This document shows, piece by piece, positions 15,355-23,935 of a stretch of DNA of 34,195 nt. How positions within the stretch are numbered: the first letter of the stretch is position 1; every line of letters starts with the position of its first letter. The position numbers and the translations under genes were made by a program. A model generated the notes under the pieces. The model saw only the letters and a program-made list of their open reading frames with translations. It did no database searches and had not been told where the DNA came from. This DNA is from an uncultured Clostridia bacterium. GTDB taxonomy: Bacteria; Bacillota; Clostridia; UBA1381. The DNA is taken from contig CAKSSN010000026.1 of assembly GCA_934489015.1 (NCBI GenBank), positions 1-34,195 on the forward strand. The letters run 5' to 3'.

Positions 15355-17019
15355 TTATGCTTTTTCCGTTGTAAATTCCATTTCCATATCCGTAATACAA
15401 ACCTCGCCGCTGCCTTCAAAGCGAATAATCAGAAAATCGCCGCTTTTGTAGCGTATCGGTATTTTGCTTTTTCCGCTTTTTGAAATGCCTTTGTGGGCTG
15501 CACTTTCGTTGCCGTCGGTTTCGGTGTATATATTTAAAAAGGAATTGTCCTTCATAATGCAGCGAATATTCAGGTTTATAACAGCCTGATTATCAAATGT
15601 GTCAAAATACATCGGCACGGTTTCTGCGTAAAAATCACCGAAAGAGCCGGAAAACATTTTTTTGACAGAGCTGCTGTTCCACAGATAAATATTTTTGCCG
15701 TCACAATCTCCGCCGAGAATACCCTCTGTTTTAAGCTTGCTCCACAGTCCTTTTTCGGTGTCATAAACAAGAAATTCTGTTTTATCTCCGTTTTCACACT
15801 CGGCATAATATTTCCCCTCATGAGAAAAAGCCCTGCACGAAGTGAAGCTGCCCTTTAGCTTGTCGGAAACTCTGCTCGGTAAGCCGCCGCTGAAAATGTA
15901 AAAACCGTCGCCGCCGAGCCACATAACGGAGTTACCCACAACGGAAATACTGTTTTTGTCTATGCAGCCAACATAATAGCTTTTTTCTATTGAAAAATCA
16001 AGCGGAGAATTACCGTAGACGATATTCATGCTGTTTCTTTTAAAAGCGATAACGCGGTTATTCCATGAAACAATACCGGTAAATTTTCCGGGAGTGCCGA
16101 CTCCGCCGTACCATGATGATGTTGCAAGGGAGTTCAGCTTGTAAAATTCAAGGGGCTTTCCGAGTGCGGAGGCATATATAAATTCACCGCTTTTAGAGGT
16201 TGCCCAAAGTCTGTTTTTGTGAACGCATATGTGTGAAATCTGCGGAAAGAGAGTAGTAACCGTTATACCGTTTTTGCTTACCTCATGTCGTGGAAAGCAG
16301 GTCATTTTGCCTTCTGCATTATATACGGCAACGCGTAAAACACCGGAATCTGATGCTAAGCTGATAACCTTTACAACAACGGGATTTTTCTTTGAATAGT
16401 CAAGACTGTTTTCCGGATACCATGTGTTGTTTTCTTCAGCAAAATCCGTGCAGCCGGAAATTGCAATACATTCTCCGAGTTCTATACCGCCGAAAAAGGT
16501 CGGAAAGGATTCCACATAAATTGTCTGCTCCTTAGCTTCATCGTTGGTTTCTCCGAAATGTGCAATATATTTTGTTGTTGAGCGCCTAAATGGCCCGACA
16601 TATGCACTCGTGCTTGAATAAGCGCCTTTGGTTACATAGTTGTAGCCCAAAAATTCCGGCACGGTGATAATAGCGCCTCCGAAATCTACGGCGTCAATAA
16701 ATTCGTTTATACCTCCGCGCTTTTTTTCGCCGTTTACATAAATCGAATAGGTACCGTCGGTCTCTTTTGCAATTCCGGAAAACTTAGTCGGATCAAAGTC
16801 TGCAAATTTCGGGATTATATATTTTATGAATTCAACCCCTTCAGGTGCAGTAACCTCCGTTGTGCAGCCTTTAACCGATGAAAGAGCGGGATAGTCGCGG
16901 TGGGTCATGTTTTCCATATCGGAAAATTCGCCGATTGTGCTTTTCGGCTGACGGTTTAAGCCCTCAAATGAGCGTATTGCGGCAGAGCCGTTTTTGCTTT
17001 TCATGTTTGACGCTATCAT
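15355..17019 (-). CDS. Packaged-DNA stabilisation / tail tube-like protein
   Basis: 554 residues. I start it at the ATG at 17019, which follows the upstream TGA by one base and has GGGAG at about 17029-17033; an in-frame ATG at 17061 lacks a good site. Repeats such as HKNRLWATSKSGEFIYAS, VSWNNRVIAFKRNSMNIVYG and SVMWLGGDGFYIFSGGLPSR have the beta-propeller pattern of P22 gp10/T7 gp12-type nozzle or stabilisation proteins in short-tailed phages. It would cap the portal end after packaging. The gene lies in the right place between terminase and tail fibre. Assignment to this fold is by pattern. Confidence 0.7.
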   Translation of the reverse strand: MIASNMKSKNGSAAIRSFEGLNRQPKSTIGEFSDMENMTHRDYPALSSVKGCTTEVTAPEGVEFIKYIIPKFADFDPTKFSGIAKETDGTYSIYVNGEKKRGGINEFIDAVDFGGAIITVPEFLGYNYVTKGAYSSTSAYVGPFRRSTTKYIAHFGETNDEAKEQTIYVESFPTFFGGIELGECIAISGCTDFAEENNTWYPENSLDYSKKNPVVVKVISLASDSGVLRVAVYNAEGKMTCFPRHEVSKNGITVTTLFPQISHICVHKNRLWATSKSGEFIYASALGKPLEFYKLNSLATSSWYGGVGTPGKFTGIVSWNNRVIAFKRNSMNIVYGNSPLDFSIEKSYYVGCIDKNSISVVGNSVMWLGGDGFYIFSGGLPSRVSDKLKGSFTSCRAFSHEGKYYAECENGDKTEFLVYDTEKGLWSKLKTEGILGGDCDGKNIYLWNSSSVKKMFSGSFGDFYAETVPMYFDTFDNQAVINLNIRCIMKDNSFLNIYTETDGNESAAHKGISKSGKSKIPIRYKSGDFLIIRFEGSGEVCITDMEMEFTTEKA

Positions 17020-17020
17020 A

Positions 17021-17302
17021 TCAGTATGCTCCCAGCTCGCTTGCGCCGCCCGAAAGCGCATTCATTTTTTCACGCACCTCCATATCGGCTTTAAGGCTGT
17101 TTTTGATTATATCGGCTACCGCTCTCGGAACGCTTACCGTTTCGCCGAGCTTAATTTCATAAACCTTGCCGTCGTATGTAACGGTTGTGGATGTGCCGAG
17201 TCTTTCGCTGCCGAGCGGAATACAAACAGGAACTCGCTCCGATAAATATTTTTCATATTCTCTGTGATTATCTTTTCTTCTTTCTTCAATTGATTTTGCC
17301 AT
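17021..17302 (-). CDS. Small conserved phage protein, unknown role
   Basis: 93 residues. A charged helical N-terminus (MAKSIEERRKDNHREYEKYL), a small beta core (TVTYDGKVYEIKLGETVSVP) and a C-terminal helix ending GASELGAY. I know this type as a short protein near capsid genes of podovirus-like prophages but cannot give it a function; it has no helix-turn-helix suggestive of a small terminase. The ATG has AAGGAGG eight nt upstream. Its 5' side carries a perfect hairpin (17334-17369). Confidence 0.6.
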   Translation of the reverse strand: MAKSIEERRKDNHREYEKYLSERVPVCIPLGSERLGTSTTVTYDGKVYEIKLGETVSVPRAVADIIKNSLKADMEVREKMNALSGGASELGAY

Positions 17303-17333
17303 TGTTTTTTCCTCCTTGAATATTAATTTTTTT

Positions 17334-17369
17334 GGCTGCTTAAAAAGTCGGCAGACTTTTTAAGCAGCC
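17334..17369. repeat. Perfect 16-bp hairpin inside the virion operon
   Basis: Arms 17334-17349 and 17354-17369 are perfectly complementary around a 4-nt loop. Read leftward it is followed by a run of A, not T, so it is not a leftward terminator; nothing is transcribed rightward here. It lies in the 185-bp gap between terminase and the 93-residue gene, and could protect or process the transcript. Confidence 0.65.
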
Positions 17370-17487
17370 TTTGCCCATTTTCGGTGGATAGCAAGAAAAG
17401 TAAAATTAGATTTTTTGATTTTTCCGCCTTTTTGCAGCGTTTATATTTCCCATAATCCGTACCTTCTTTTCCCGATTATCCCATTTA

Positions 17488-18882
17488 TTAAAACGGACTG
17501 AATACTTCCTTTGCCTTTTGCGGCTTTTCCGACTGCGACGGCAGAGGGTTTCTCATAAAGAAATACCGCATTGCATCATAGTCGTGATCCTCGCCCGTAG
17601 TGTCAATATCCTCAACCTTATCCTCATCGTAAACAAGGTTTGGAATAGTGCGTATAAAATCCCTGCACGTGTCAAAAACATACATCATCGGAAAGCCGTT
17701 TTCGTCGAAAGCCATTCTGTGATGCACCTGCATTTTACCGGGAATACGCTTGTTGTCACCCTTTTCAAAATAAATCCCCTGTTCGTTGAAAAGGTTTATA
17801 ATCGTGCCGGCGCTTCCGCGACTTTCGTCCCATATTGCAGGGTCGGCAATACCGATTATCGTTTGCCCGGCTTCCTCGCTGTCCTCGATTTCTCTTATCG
17901 CCTTAGCAACAGCTGTCGGCTCCATTTTAAGACCTGTGTTAGCAGTGTTTGTGCAGCCGTAAAGCTGACGGTATAAATATGCCCGTCCGTCCTCATCAAC
18001 CGCCCACCACTGAACAGCAAACGGGCGCGAATAGCCGTAGTCAAAGCTTCTGTATCTGCGCCAGTGACGCGGAATAGGAAACGGCTTTATAACGTGCGTG
18101 TTCCGCCTGTCCTCGTTTTCGGGGTGGTTTTTCCATTCGGTGAATACCTGACCAGAGAACGTGTCCCAGTCGCCGTAAAGCAGCGCGTTTTTCTGCGCCT
18201 CCGGCAGTGAAGCAAGATTTGCAAGGTAGTTCGGATCGTTTTTAAGCAGAGCGTCGTTATCGAATACAGAAGACGGAATAAATATTCTTGTCCGGGTAAC
18301 CTCTTTTGTCTTGCCGTCAGGCATTTTAACCTCGCTTTTAAAGGAAATGGTCGTGTTAGGCGGAGCGGGCGTTATAAACCGTTCCTTGACCCAGCCGTGA
18401 CCTATGCCGCCGGGATTTGCCGTTGCGCGTATGTACACTCTTACGCCCTCGCCGTCCGCACGGTTACGCGATATGAGGTATTCGTATTCCTCGCGCGTAA
18501 AATGCGTCAGCTCGTCAAATCCTATGAAAGCAAATGATAAGCCCTGATAATTTATATAGCTGTCCTTGTTCGGCATAGAACCGAAATAAATTCTCGCGCC
18601 GGAGGGAAATTTCCAAACGTGCTCGGTTGAGTTGTAAACCGCACCGGGAAATGCCGCCGAATAAATGCGCTGCGACTTTAAAATAAGCTCCCTCAGCTGC
18701 GGGAATGTTTTACGGAATATAATTCCCTTGTAGTGCGGTATGTGTACCTGACGGAGCGCTTCCGCAACAAGCGCATCGCTTTTTCCGCCGCCTGCCGCAC
18801 CGCCGTAAAGCGCTTCATATTCAGGGCGCGACTGAAATATAGCCTGTCTCGGCTGCGGCTTCCATACTATATTTGTTCCCGT
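17488..18882 (-). CDS. terL: Phage terminase large subunit, apparent ACG start
   Basis: 464 residues if read from an ACG at 18882-18880. ATPase domain: Walker A GGAAGGGKSDAL (27-38), arginine-rich IIFRKTFPQLREL, and Walker B FIGFDELTHF (acidic D123-E124). Then the ATANPGG coupling motif and a C-terminal RNase H-like nuclease with FDYGYSRP, GIADPAIWDE and DYDAMRY acidic residues. It pumps DNA into the prohead through the portal. The frame is open from a TGA at about 18891, and there is no ATG, GTG or TTG before Walker A; the first ATG (18576) would remove the ATPase motif. AGGTGA sits 6 nt before the ACG, exactly where an ATG would be expected. Either rare ACG initiation or a mutated start. 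No small subunit is seen nearby. Confidence 0.88.
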   Translation of the reverse strand, partial: TGTNIVWKPQPRQAIFQSRPEYEALYGGAAGGGKSDALVAEALRQVHIPHYKGIIFRKTFPQLRELILKSQRIYSAAFPGAVYNSTEHVWKFPSGARIYFGSMPNKDSYINYQGLSFAFIGFDELTHFTREEYEYLISRNRADGEGVRVYIRATANPGGIGHGWVKERFITPAPPNTTISFKSEVKMPDGKTKEVTRTRIFIPSSVFDNDALLKNDPNYLANLASLPEAQKNALLYGDWDTFSGQVFTEWKNHPENEDRRNTHVIKPFPIPRHWRRYRSFDYGYSRPFAVQWWAVDEDGRAYLYRQLYGCTNTANTGLKMEPTAVAKAIREIEDSEEAGQTIIGIADPAIWDESRGSAGTIINLFNEQGIYFEKGDNKRIPGKMQVHHRMAFDENGFPMMYVFDTCRDFIRTIPNLVYDEDKVEDIDTTGEDHDYDAMRYFFMRNPLPSQSEKPQKAKEVFSPF

Positions 18883-18902
18883 TTGATTTCACCTCTTGGT
18901 CT

Positions 18903-18926
18903 GACAGGGCAGGAGACTGCCCCGTC
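18903..18926 (-). repeat. Hairpin between capsid and terminase genes
   Basis: A 9-bp GC-rich stem (arms 18903-18911 and 18918-18926, one wobble) with 6-nt loop, just after the capsid gene. No T tract follows. Such a stem could stabilise the capsid message or reduce downstream expression. Confidence 0.5.
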
Positions 18927-18941
18927 ATTATTAAATATAAA

Positions 18942-20159
18942 TCAGTCAGAGCTTTTCTTTGTCAGAGTAGAAAGCGATTCAAGACGCACCATGTAAAGCT
19001 GCTCAAGAATTTTTGCCATGTGAAACGCCTTCCATGACATTGTACCTCTCTGATTAAGCGGATCGGAGCTTCCGGCAGAGCCGAGCGCTTTTGTTATGTT
19101 CTCTATGTTGTCGCGCGGACTTGTAACGCCGTAAGCGTCCTTTGCGATAAAGAGCGTTCCGTAAACGGGGCTGTTATTTGATCCGCCGCCGTCTGCCGGA
19201 TAAATTTTCATGTCAATTTCAATTGATGAGTCCGGAGCGGTCGAAAGCGTAAGGTAAGCCGCTCCGTTTTCTCCGGAGGTGGCCGATGAAACGGTGTAAA
19301 TAAAGTCGTTTACAATAATGCTTCTGCTTGCAAGTGCTGTTGCTTCGCTTGAGGATATGTCCTCCATTACGTAAATTCTTTTGTTTGTCGCGTCAAGCTT
19401 CTGAACGGTAAGCTCGGAGCGGTTTTCGGCAAGATTAGTGCCGCGAAAAACCTTAGCGTCGGGAGTTTCAACAAATCTCACGCCGTAAAGCTCACCTATT
19501 TCTCCTTGATATATCTCCTTTGTGTCAACGTATTCGTGAGGCTTTTTCCATGCCTCGTCCGACTGAATATCGTATGTAACATCCGGGTGAACTATAGCAA
19601 CATAGTATCCGTCCTCAAAAGGAACGGCTTTGTTGCGCTTGAGCTGGTTTACAACCTTTCTTATATCCGTAACGGTAAGACCGTCCGCAAGAGTAGCTCT
19701 GCTTGTTTTTCCGCCGGCATATAATACGTTTGTGCCTGCCGCAAGAACGTCCTTTGTAATGTCGTCAAGCGTTTCGGCGGCATTTCTTGCAAGAAGCTCA
19801 TTCATTTTAAGAGCCTCCGGTGACGGATCATGCTTGAAGAAATCAAATTGATCGGTATATGAAACATAGTTTCCGTATTGGAGCGGCTCTGCGGTAATAC
19901 GTGTTATGTTAATGTTGCTTCCCTTTGGGGTTATGCCTTCGGAAAGCGGCTTTGTCGCTTTGGGGAGCGGCGAAAGTCTGTCCCACGCAATTGTTTTTGC
20001 CTTGCCCTTAGGTACCTTAACCTTTTGGCCGAACTGGTCATGAACAAGCTTTGCTTCCGCGCGCTTTAAAATGTGACGGTTAAGAACGCCCTGAAAAAGC
20101 GGAGCTGTTCCCGCACCTGTTGTTTTTTGCAAATTAAGTATCTTTTCTGTTTCTGTCAT
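18942..20159 (-). CDS. Major capsid protein, N4-gp56 family
   Basis: 405 residues. The N-terminal third has KVPKGKAKTIAWDRLSPLPK and LSEGITPKG, then YGNYVSYTDQFDFF, LARNAAETLDDITKDVL and the P-domain-like VNQLKRNKAVPFEDGYYVAI with VHPDVTYDIQSDEAWKKPHE. I recognise this run as the N4-gp56 family of HK97-fold coat proteins used by short-tailed phages. It should self-assemble into the icosahedral shell with the scaffold encoded 15 bp upstream. The ATG has AGAAAGGA ten nt before it. Intact, no stop or frameshift. Confidence 0.88.
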   Translation of the reverse strand: MTETEKILNLQKTTGAGTAPLFQGVLNRHILKRAEAKLVHDQFGQKVKVPKGKAKTIAWDRLSPLPKATKPLSEGITPKGSNINITRITAEPLQYGNYVSYTDQFDFFKHDPSPEALKMNELLARNAAETLDDITKDVLAAGTNVLYAGGKTSRATLADGLTVTDIRKVVNQLKRNKAVPFEDGYYVAIVHPDVTYDIQSDEAWKKPHEYVDTKEIYQGEIGELYGVRFVETPDAKVFRGTNLAENRSELTVQKLDATNKRIYVMEDISSSEATALASRSIIVNDFIYTVSSATSGENGAAYLTLSTAPDSSIEIDMKIYPADGGGSNNSPVYGTLFIAKDAYGVTSPRDNIENITKALGSAGSSDPLNQRGTMSWKAFHMAKILEQLYMVRLESLSTLTKKSSD

Positions 20160-20174
20160 AATTCAAAATCCTTT

Positions 20175-21161
20175 CTAAAATTCGTTTTCAATTTTTTTAA
20201 TGTACTTTTCAAACTCTTCATCCGAAAGTCTTGAAGCGTCTGTTTCCACACGTCCTGCGGAGGAGGGAAGAGTAGCAGCGCCCTCTTTGAAGGTGCGTTC
20301 GTGAATTTTCCTGTTTTCGCCTGGAAAATCATTTTTTAAAGCTTTTTGCTGCATACTCTGCGTAGCTTTTTGCTCCGGTGCATTGCTCCTGACTGTTCTT
20401 TTAATATAGTCGGCATAGGCAATGTATGGCGAGTTTGTGCGATGCAAAATGCTTTTAAACTGCGGATCGTTTGCATATACTTCGTTTGCCGAAAAATTCG
20501 GGTCAAACTGCTGCAAAGAGTCAAGCTGATTAAACATTCTTACATAGTGCTTTTCGGGACTTTCCGGTTTATCGGCTTCCGGATACAATCCCTGCGGCAC
20601 GCTTTGAACTCTTCTTGACGGAGCGGCGGTGCGGCGTATGTTTTCCGCTTTGCTTCTTAACATATTTGCGGCTTCAAAAGGTGTCTGAACGCCGTAAATA
20701 TCGCAAAGGTTTTCAAGCAAATCCGCATGATCCGCTTTGGTACGCTTGTAGTCGTGAAAGCGCTTTGAAAAAATTCTGTCGATTTCGCTCTGATATTCCT
20801 CCGCGGATTGGAATGTCTTAAAAGGCTTTTCGGAATTTAAATCGCTTTCAAGGCTGTCATCGGAGTGTGATTGTTCATCATCGTCCGCGCCTTGCTCTTC
20901 GTCGGAAGCGGTGCTTACCGCTTCATCTTCTTCGCTCTTGTGTGGCTCATCGCCCGACATAATTGAATTGATGTATTCATCAAATTTCTTGTCGGACATG
21001 TTTTGCACATCGGCTGGCTGTGCAGTTGTTTCGCCGTTTTGTTCGGACGGGGCTGGCGTCCTGATTTCTTCGCCCTGTTGTTCGGGGGCGGCTGATTCCC
21101 CGTAATTTACGCCGTTTATATTAACGTTGTCGTTAATATCGTTTAAAGTGTTTGTTTCCAT
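20175..21161 (-). CDS. Putative capsid scaffolding protein
   Basis: 328 residues, very acidic and low-complexity at the N-terminus (repeated EQ, DDE, SE up to about 120), then charged helices with FSKRFHDYKRTKADHADLLE and a basic C-terminus ending EFEKYIKKIENEF. This layout, directly before the major capsid gene, is typical of scaffolding proteins that guide shell assembly and leave the particle. No protease motif is seen. First gene of the leftward operon; ATG at 21161 with AAAGGAG site. Sequence alone is not diagnostic. Confidence 0.65.
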   Translation of the reverse strand: METNTLNDINDNVNINGVNYGESAAPEQQGEEIRTPAPSEQNGETTAQPADVQNMSDKKFDEYINSIMSGDEPHKSEEDEAVSTASDEEQGADDDEQSHSDDSLESDLNSEKPFKTFQSAEEYQSEIDRIFSKRFHDYKRTKADHADLLENLCDIYGVQTPFEAANMLRSKAENIRRTAAPSRRVQSVPQGLYPEADKPESPEKHYVRMFNQLDSLQQFDPNFSANEVYANDPQFKSILHRTNSPYIAYADYIKRTVRSNAPEQKATQSMQQKALKNDFPGENRKIHERTFKEGAATLPSSAGRVETDASRLSDEEFEKYIKKIENEF

Positions 21162-21173
21162 GTTTTTAATCTC

Positions 21174-21283
21174 CTTTCGTTTTGTGAGAATATAATATCA
21201 CATACCGAAAGAAATGTCAAGCGTAAACTAAACAAATTGTGAGATTATACAACAAAAAGATAAAATAACTTTCGTAATGTGAG
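21174..21283 (-). promoter_or_regulatory. Three CTCACA operator-like elements upstream of the scaffold operon
   Basis: Read leftward: CTCACAAAACGAAAG (21188-21174), CTCACAATTTG (21243-21233) and CTCACATTACGAAAG (21283-21269). The first starts 3 nt after the -10 and covers the likely transcription start, a repressor-like position. The second begins 55 bp and the third 95 bp upstream of the first. The same element type and the same 3-nt and 55-bp placements occur upstream of the portal operon at 24235-24304. Confidence 0.7.
21192..21220 (-). promoter_or_regulatory. Sigma-A promoter of the leftward virion operon
   Basis: Perfect TTGACA (21220-21215), 17-bp spacer, TATTAT (21197-21192), read leftward. 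Spacer contains TGTGA, part of an inverted TGTGA/TCACA pair spanning the -10. Confidence 0.8.
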
Positions 21284-21385
21284 CAAAATAAACAACTAAT
21301 CCAAACAATTTGAAAGAATAAACACATAAATTTTTTATTTTTTTAAATCAAAATGCTGCAAGTGCGTTATAAAATAATTAAGAAA

Positions 21386-21415
21386 ACAAAAAAGACTGCA
21401 TGGAAATCCATGCAG
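21386..21415 (-). terminator. Terminator after dapA
   Basis: 8-bp perfect stem (arms 21408-21415 and 21396-21403) with ATTT loop, followed leftward by TCTTTTTTG. Confidence 0.85.
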
Positions 21416-21432
21416 CCGATATTATTCGGATC

Positions 21433-22314
21433 TTATAAAAGTCCCTGCTTTTTCATTTCAGCCTTAAGAACAGCCAGATGCTCATCGGTCATATCGCAAA
21501 GCGGAGCGCGCAGCTCGCCTACATTAAAGCCCATAAGGCGCATTGCCGTTTTAACCGGTACGGGATTAACTTCTATAAATAAGTCATTTATAAGCTTTAG
21601 AAGCTTAAGCTGAAGCTGTCTTGACATATCCGTTTTTCCTTCAAAATAAAGTGCGCATATATCATGAGTTTCTTTAGGCATAACATTTGCCAGAACGGAG
21701 ATAACGCCTTTTGCGCCAAGACTGAGCATCGGAACAATCATATCATCATTTCCCGAATAAATATTTAATTCCGGAATTTCTGCGGCAACCTTTGCGGCAT
21801 AGCTTATATCGCCGCTTGCTTCTTTAATTCCGACAACGTTAGGAATTTTTGCAAGCTCTTTGAGCGTGTCTATTGAAATTGCCATTCCCGTTCTCGACGG
21901 AACATTATAAAGTATAACAGGTATGCTGATCGACTCGGCAATTGTCTTAAAGTGTTTTATAAGCCCATGCTGAGATGTTTTATTGTAATACGGTGTTACG
22001 GTAAGTATTCCGTCTGCGCCGTATTCCTCAGCCTTTTGAGAGAGGTATACCGCATGAACGGTATCGTTGCTTCCCGTGCCTGCGATTACCGGTATTCTTC
22101 CGGCGGTTTTTTCAACTGCATATTTTATAGCTACCAGATGCTCGGCGTCCGGCATTGTTGCCGCTTCACCTGTTGTTCCGCAGACTATAATTGCGTCCGT
22201 GCCGCCGCTTATCTGCTGCTCGATAATTTCTCCGAACGCTTCATAGTTTGTTTTATTGCCGTCAAACGGTGTTACAATAGCTACTCCGGAGCCTGTAAAA
22301 GGTGCCTTTTTCAT
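21433..22314 (-). CDS. dapA: 4-hydroxy-tetrahydrodipicolinate synthase
   Basis: 293 residues, the usual length. It condenses pyruvate with aspartate semialdehyde, the first committed step to diaminopimelate, lysine and dipicolinate. All key residues are present: Schiff-base K164 in GIKEASGD, Y136 in YNVPSRTG, R141, and the GTTGE loop (T47-T48). ATG at 22314 has AAAGGAAG upstream. It lies 42 bp after asd, whose product supplies its substrate, so the two form an operon ending at a clear terminator. A housekeeping gene, yet it lies between two phage-derived operons. Confidence 0.96.
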   Translation of the reverse strand: MKKAPFTGSGVAIVTPFDGNKTNYEAFGEIIEQQISGGTDAIIVCGTTGEAATMPDAEHLVAIKYAVEKTAGRIPVIAGTGSNDTVHAVYLSQKAEEYGADGILTVTPYYNKTSQHGLIKHFKTIAESISIPVILYNVPSRTGMAISIDTLKELAKIPNVVGIKEASGDISYAAKVAAEIPELNIYSGNDDMIVPMLSLGAKGVISVLANVMPKETHDICALYFEGKTDMSRQLQLKLLKLINDLFIEVNPVPVKTAMRLMGFNVGELRAPLCDMTDEHLAVLKAEMKKQGLL

Positions 22315-22356
22315 AAAAACTACTTCCTTTCATTAATTACATATAGAAGCTTAATA

Positions 22357-23436
22357 TCAGTCCATATATCCTTTTGCGGTCAAAAGCTCTGCCAGTAAAA
22401 CAGCGCCGCCTGCCGCACCGCGAAGTGTGTTGTGTGAAAGTCCCACAAATTTGTAATCGTATTGTTTATCCTCGCGCAGTCTGCCGACAGAAACAGCCAT
22501 ACCGCCCTCAAGCATACGGTCAAGCTTAGCCTGCGGTCTGTTGTCCTCTTCAAAATAGTGTATAAACTGTTTCGGAGCATGGGGAAGACCAAGCTTTTGC
22601 GGCTCACCCTCAAATTCTGCCCAAGCCTTTTTTATTTCCTCAATTGACGGCTTGTTTTCAAAGCTTACGAAAACTGCTGCCGTATGACCGTTTGAAACAG
22701 GCACTCTAATGCACTGAGTTGTAATTGACGGGCTGTCTGCTTCAACTATTTTGTCTCCCTCGATGTGTCCCCAAACCTTCAGCGGCTCAATTTCGCTTTT
22801 TTCTTCTTCTCCGCCGATAAACGGGATAACGTTGTCAATCATTTCGGGCCATGTTTCAAAGGTTTTGCCTGCACCGGATATTGCCTGATATGTTGTTGCA
22901 AGAACCTTTGTTATGCCGAATTTCATAAGCGGATGGAGAACAGGCACATAGCTTTGAAGCGAGCAGTTTGACTTAACCGCAATAAAGCCCTTTTTCGTTC
23001 CGAGACGTTTTCTTTGCGCGTGTATAATTTCGGCGTGATCCGCGTTGATTTCCGGAATAATCATGGGCACGTCATCGGTGTGGCGATGTGCAGAGTTGTT
23101 TGAAATAACGGGGCATTCAGCCTTTGCGTATTTTTCTTCAAGCGCTTTTATTTCGTCTTTTTTCATGTTTACAGCGCAGAATACGAAATCAACGGCAGCG
23201 GCAATTTTTTCAATGTCAGCCTCCGCGTCCATAACGACCATATCCCGAACCTGCTCCGGAATTTCCTCGTCCATTGCCCATTTGCTTCCCACAGCGTCGG
23301 AATATTTTTTTCCGGCACTTCTCGAAGAAGCGGCAAGCGCCTCTATTTTATACCAGGGATGATTGTAAAGAAGCGTTATAAAACGCTGTCCGACCATACC
23401 CGTTGCTCCGATAATTCCTACTTTATATTGTTTCAT
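22357..23436 (-). CDS. asd: Aspartate-semialdehyde dehydrogenase, archaeal/fungal type
   Basis: 359 residues. NADPH-dependent reduction of aspartyl phosphate to aspartate semialdehyde. The Rossmann motif GATGMVG lies at 10-16, the catalytic C158 in SNCSLQ and the active-site H251 in SNGHTAAV. The overall sequence (ISNNSAHRH, SGAGKTFETWPEM) is of the longer archaeal/fungal subclass rather than the E. coli subclass. ATG at 23436 with GGAGAAG site. First gene of the asd-dapA operon, driven by a strong promoter at 23488-23516. Confidence 0.95.
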   Translation of the reverse strand: MKQYKVGIIGATGMVGQRFITLLYNHPWYKIEALAASSRSAGKKYSDAVGSKWAMDEEIPEQVRDMVVMDAEADIEKIAAAVDFVFCAVNMKKDEIKALEEKYAKAECPVISNNSAHRHTDDVPMIIPEINADHAEIIHAQRKRLGTKKGFIAVKSNCSLQSYVPVLHPLMKFGITKVLATTYQAISGAGKTFETWPEMIDNVIPFIGGEEEKSEIEPLKVWGHIEGDKIVEADSPSITTQCIRVPVSNGHTAAVFVSFENKPSIEEIKKAWAEFEGEPQKLGLPHAPKQFIHYFEEDNRPQAKLDRMLEGGMAVSVGRLREDKQYDYKFVGLSHNTLRGAAGGAVLLAELLTAKGYMD

Positions 23437-23455
23437 TTTTTTTCTTCTCCAATCC

Positions 23456-23505
23456 GCCGCTTTGGTAAAAATTTAGTATTATATATTATAATAACACAAA
23501 GCGGC
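23456..23505. repeat. 9-bp inverted repeat at the asd promoter
   Basis: GCCGCTTTG at 23456-23464 and its exact complement at 23497-23505, separated by 32 bp. One half lies in the promoter spacer and the other just downstream of the start region, so it could be an operator or a 5'-leader stem. Confidence 0.5.
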
Positions 23506-23516
23506 TTTATTGTCAA
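23488..23516 (-). promoter_or_regulatory. Sigma-A promoter of asd-dapA
   Basis: TTGACA (23516-23511), 17-bp spacer, TATTAT (23493-23488) read leftward. Confidence 0.8.
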
Positions 23517-23581
23517 TGCGGAATTTATATAATTTTTATAATTTATTCGCCGTATTAAGCGCAAAATGCACAATTTGACGC

Positions 23582-23815
23582 CTATTCGCTCTCAAAATAA
23601 TCTGCGAGAATAATTTCGCTGCCTATAACCGCAATGCTGCTCCAGGGTATTATGTAGTCCTCTCTTTTGAAAAAAAATATTTTGTGCTTCGGAACGATAA
23701 GCCCGGAAATGCATCCGCTTTGCAGGTCTATTTCAACGTCGTCTACAAAGCCTATTCTTTCCGCTGTGCGTATGTTAATTACTTCCTTTCGGCAAAGCTC
23801 TTCACTTTTCAGCAT
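23582..23815 (-). CDS. YlmC/YmxH family PRC-barrel protein
   Basis: 77 residues from the ATG at 23815, which has AGGTGA five nt upstream; a GTG at 23824 lies inside that site and is less likely. The sequence MLKSEELCRKEVINIRTAER followed by IGFVDDVEIDLQSGCISGLI is the PRC-barrel fold of the YlmC/YmxH family, found throughout endospore formers and often linked to sporulation, biochemical role unknown. It is followed by asd after 145 bp with a separate promoter. In related genomes this gene is often near dapG/asd-type genes, consistent with native host context. Confidence 0.85.
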   Translation of the reverse strand: MLKSEELCRKEVINIRTAERIGFVDDVEIDLQSGCISGLIVPKHKIFFFKREDYIIPWSSIAVIGSEIILADYFESE

Positions 23816-23935
23816 AAAAATCACCTGCCCGAATGAGCTGCAACTAAATGTAAGCTCAAAAATGCTTTATAATATTCTATGCGTTTTCAGCTGATTATAA
23901 CACATATTTTGATACATAATCGGAAGTGAAGTCTG

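Noticed and set aside
17406..17453. Leftward 15-residue frame (MGNINAAKRRKNQKI) between terminase and the 93-residue gene
   Set aside because: Too short and basic, with only a weak ribosome binding site; no support for a real peptide.
18576..18578. First ATG in the terminase frame as the start
   Set aside because: It would remove Walker A and 102 conserved N-terminal residues, while strong family sequence continues upstream to a well-placed ribosome binding site.
21433..23436. dapA and asd as phage-borne cargo genes
   Set aside because: They have normal length, host-like operon structure, own promoter and terminator, and lie next to the host sporulation gene ylmC; treating them as native genes is simpler.
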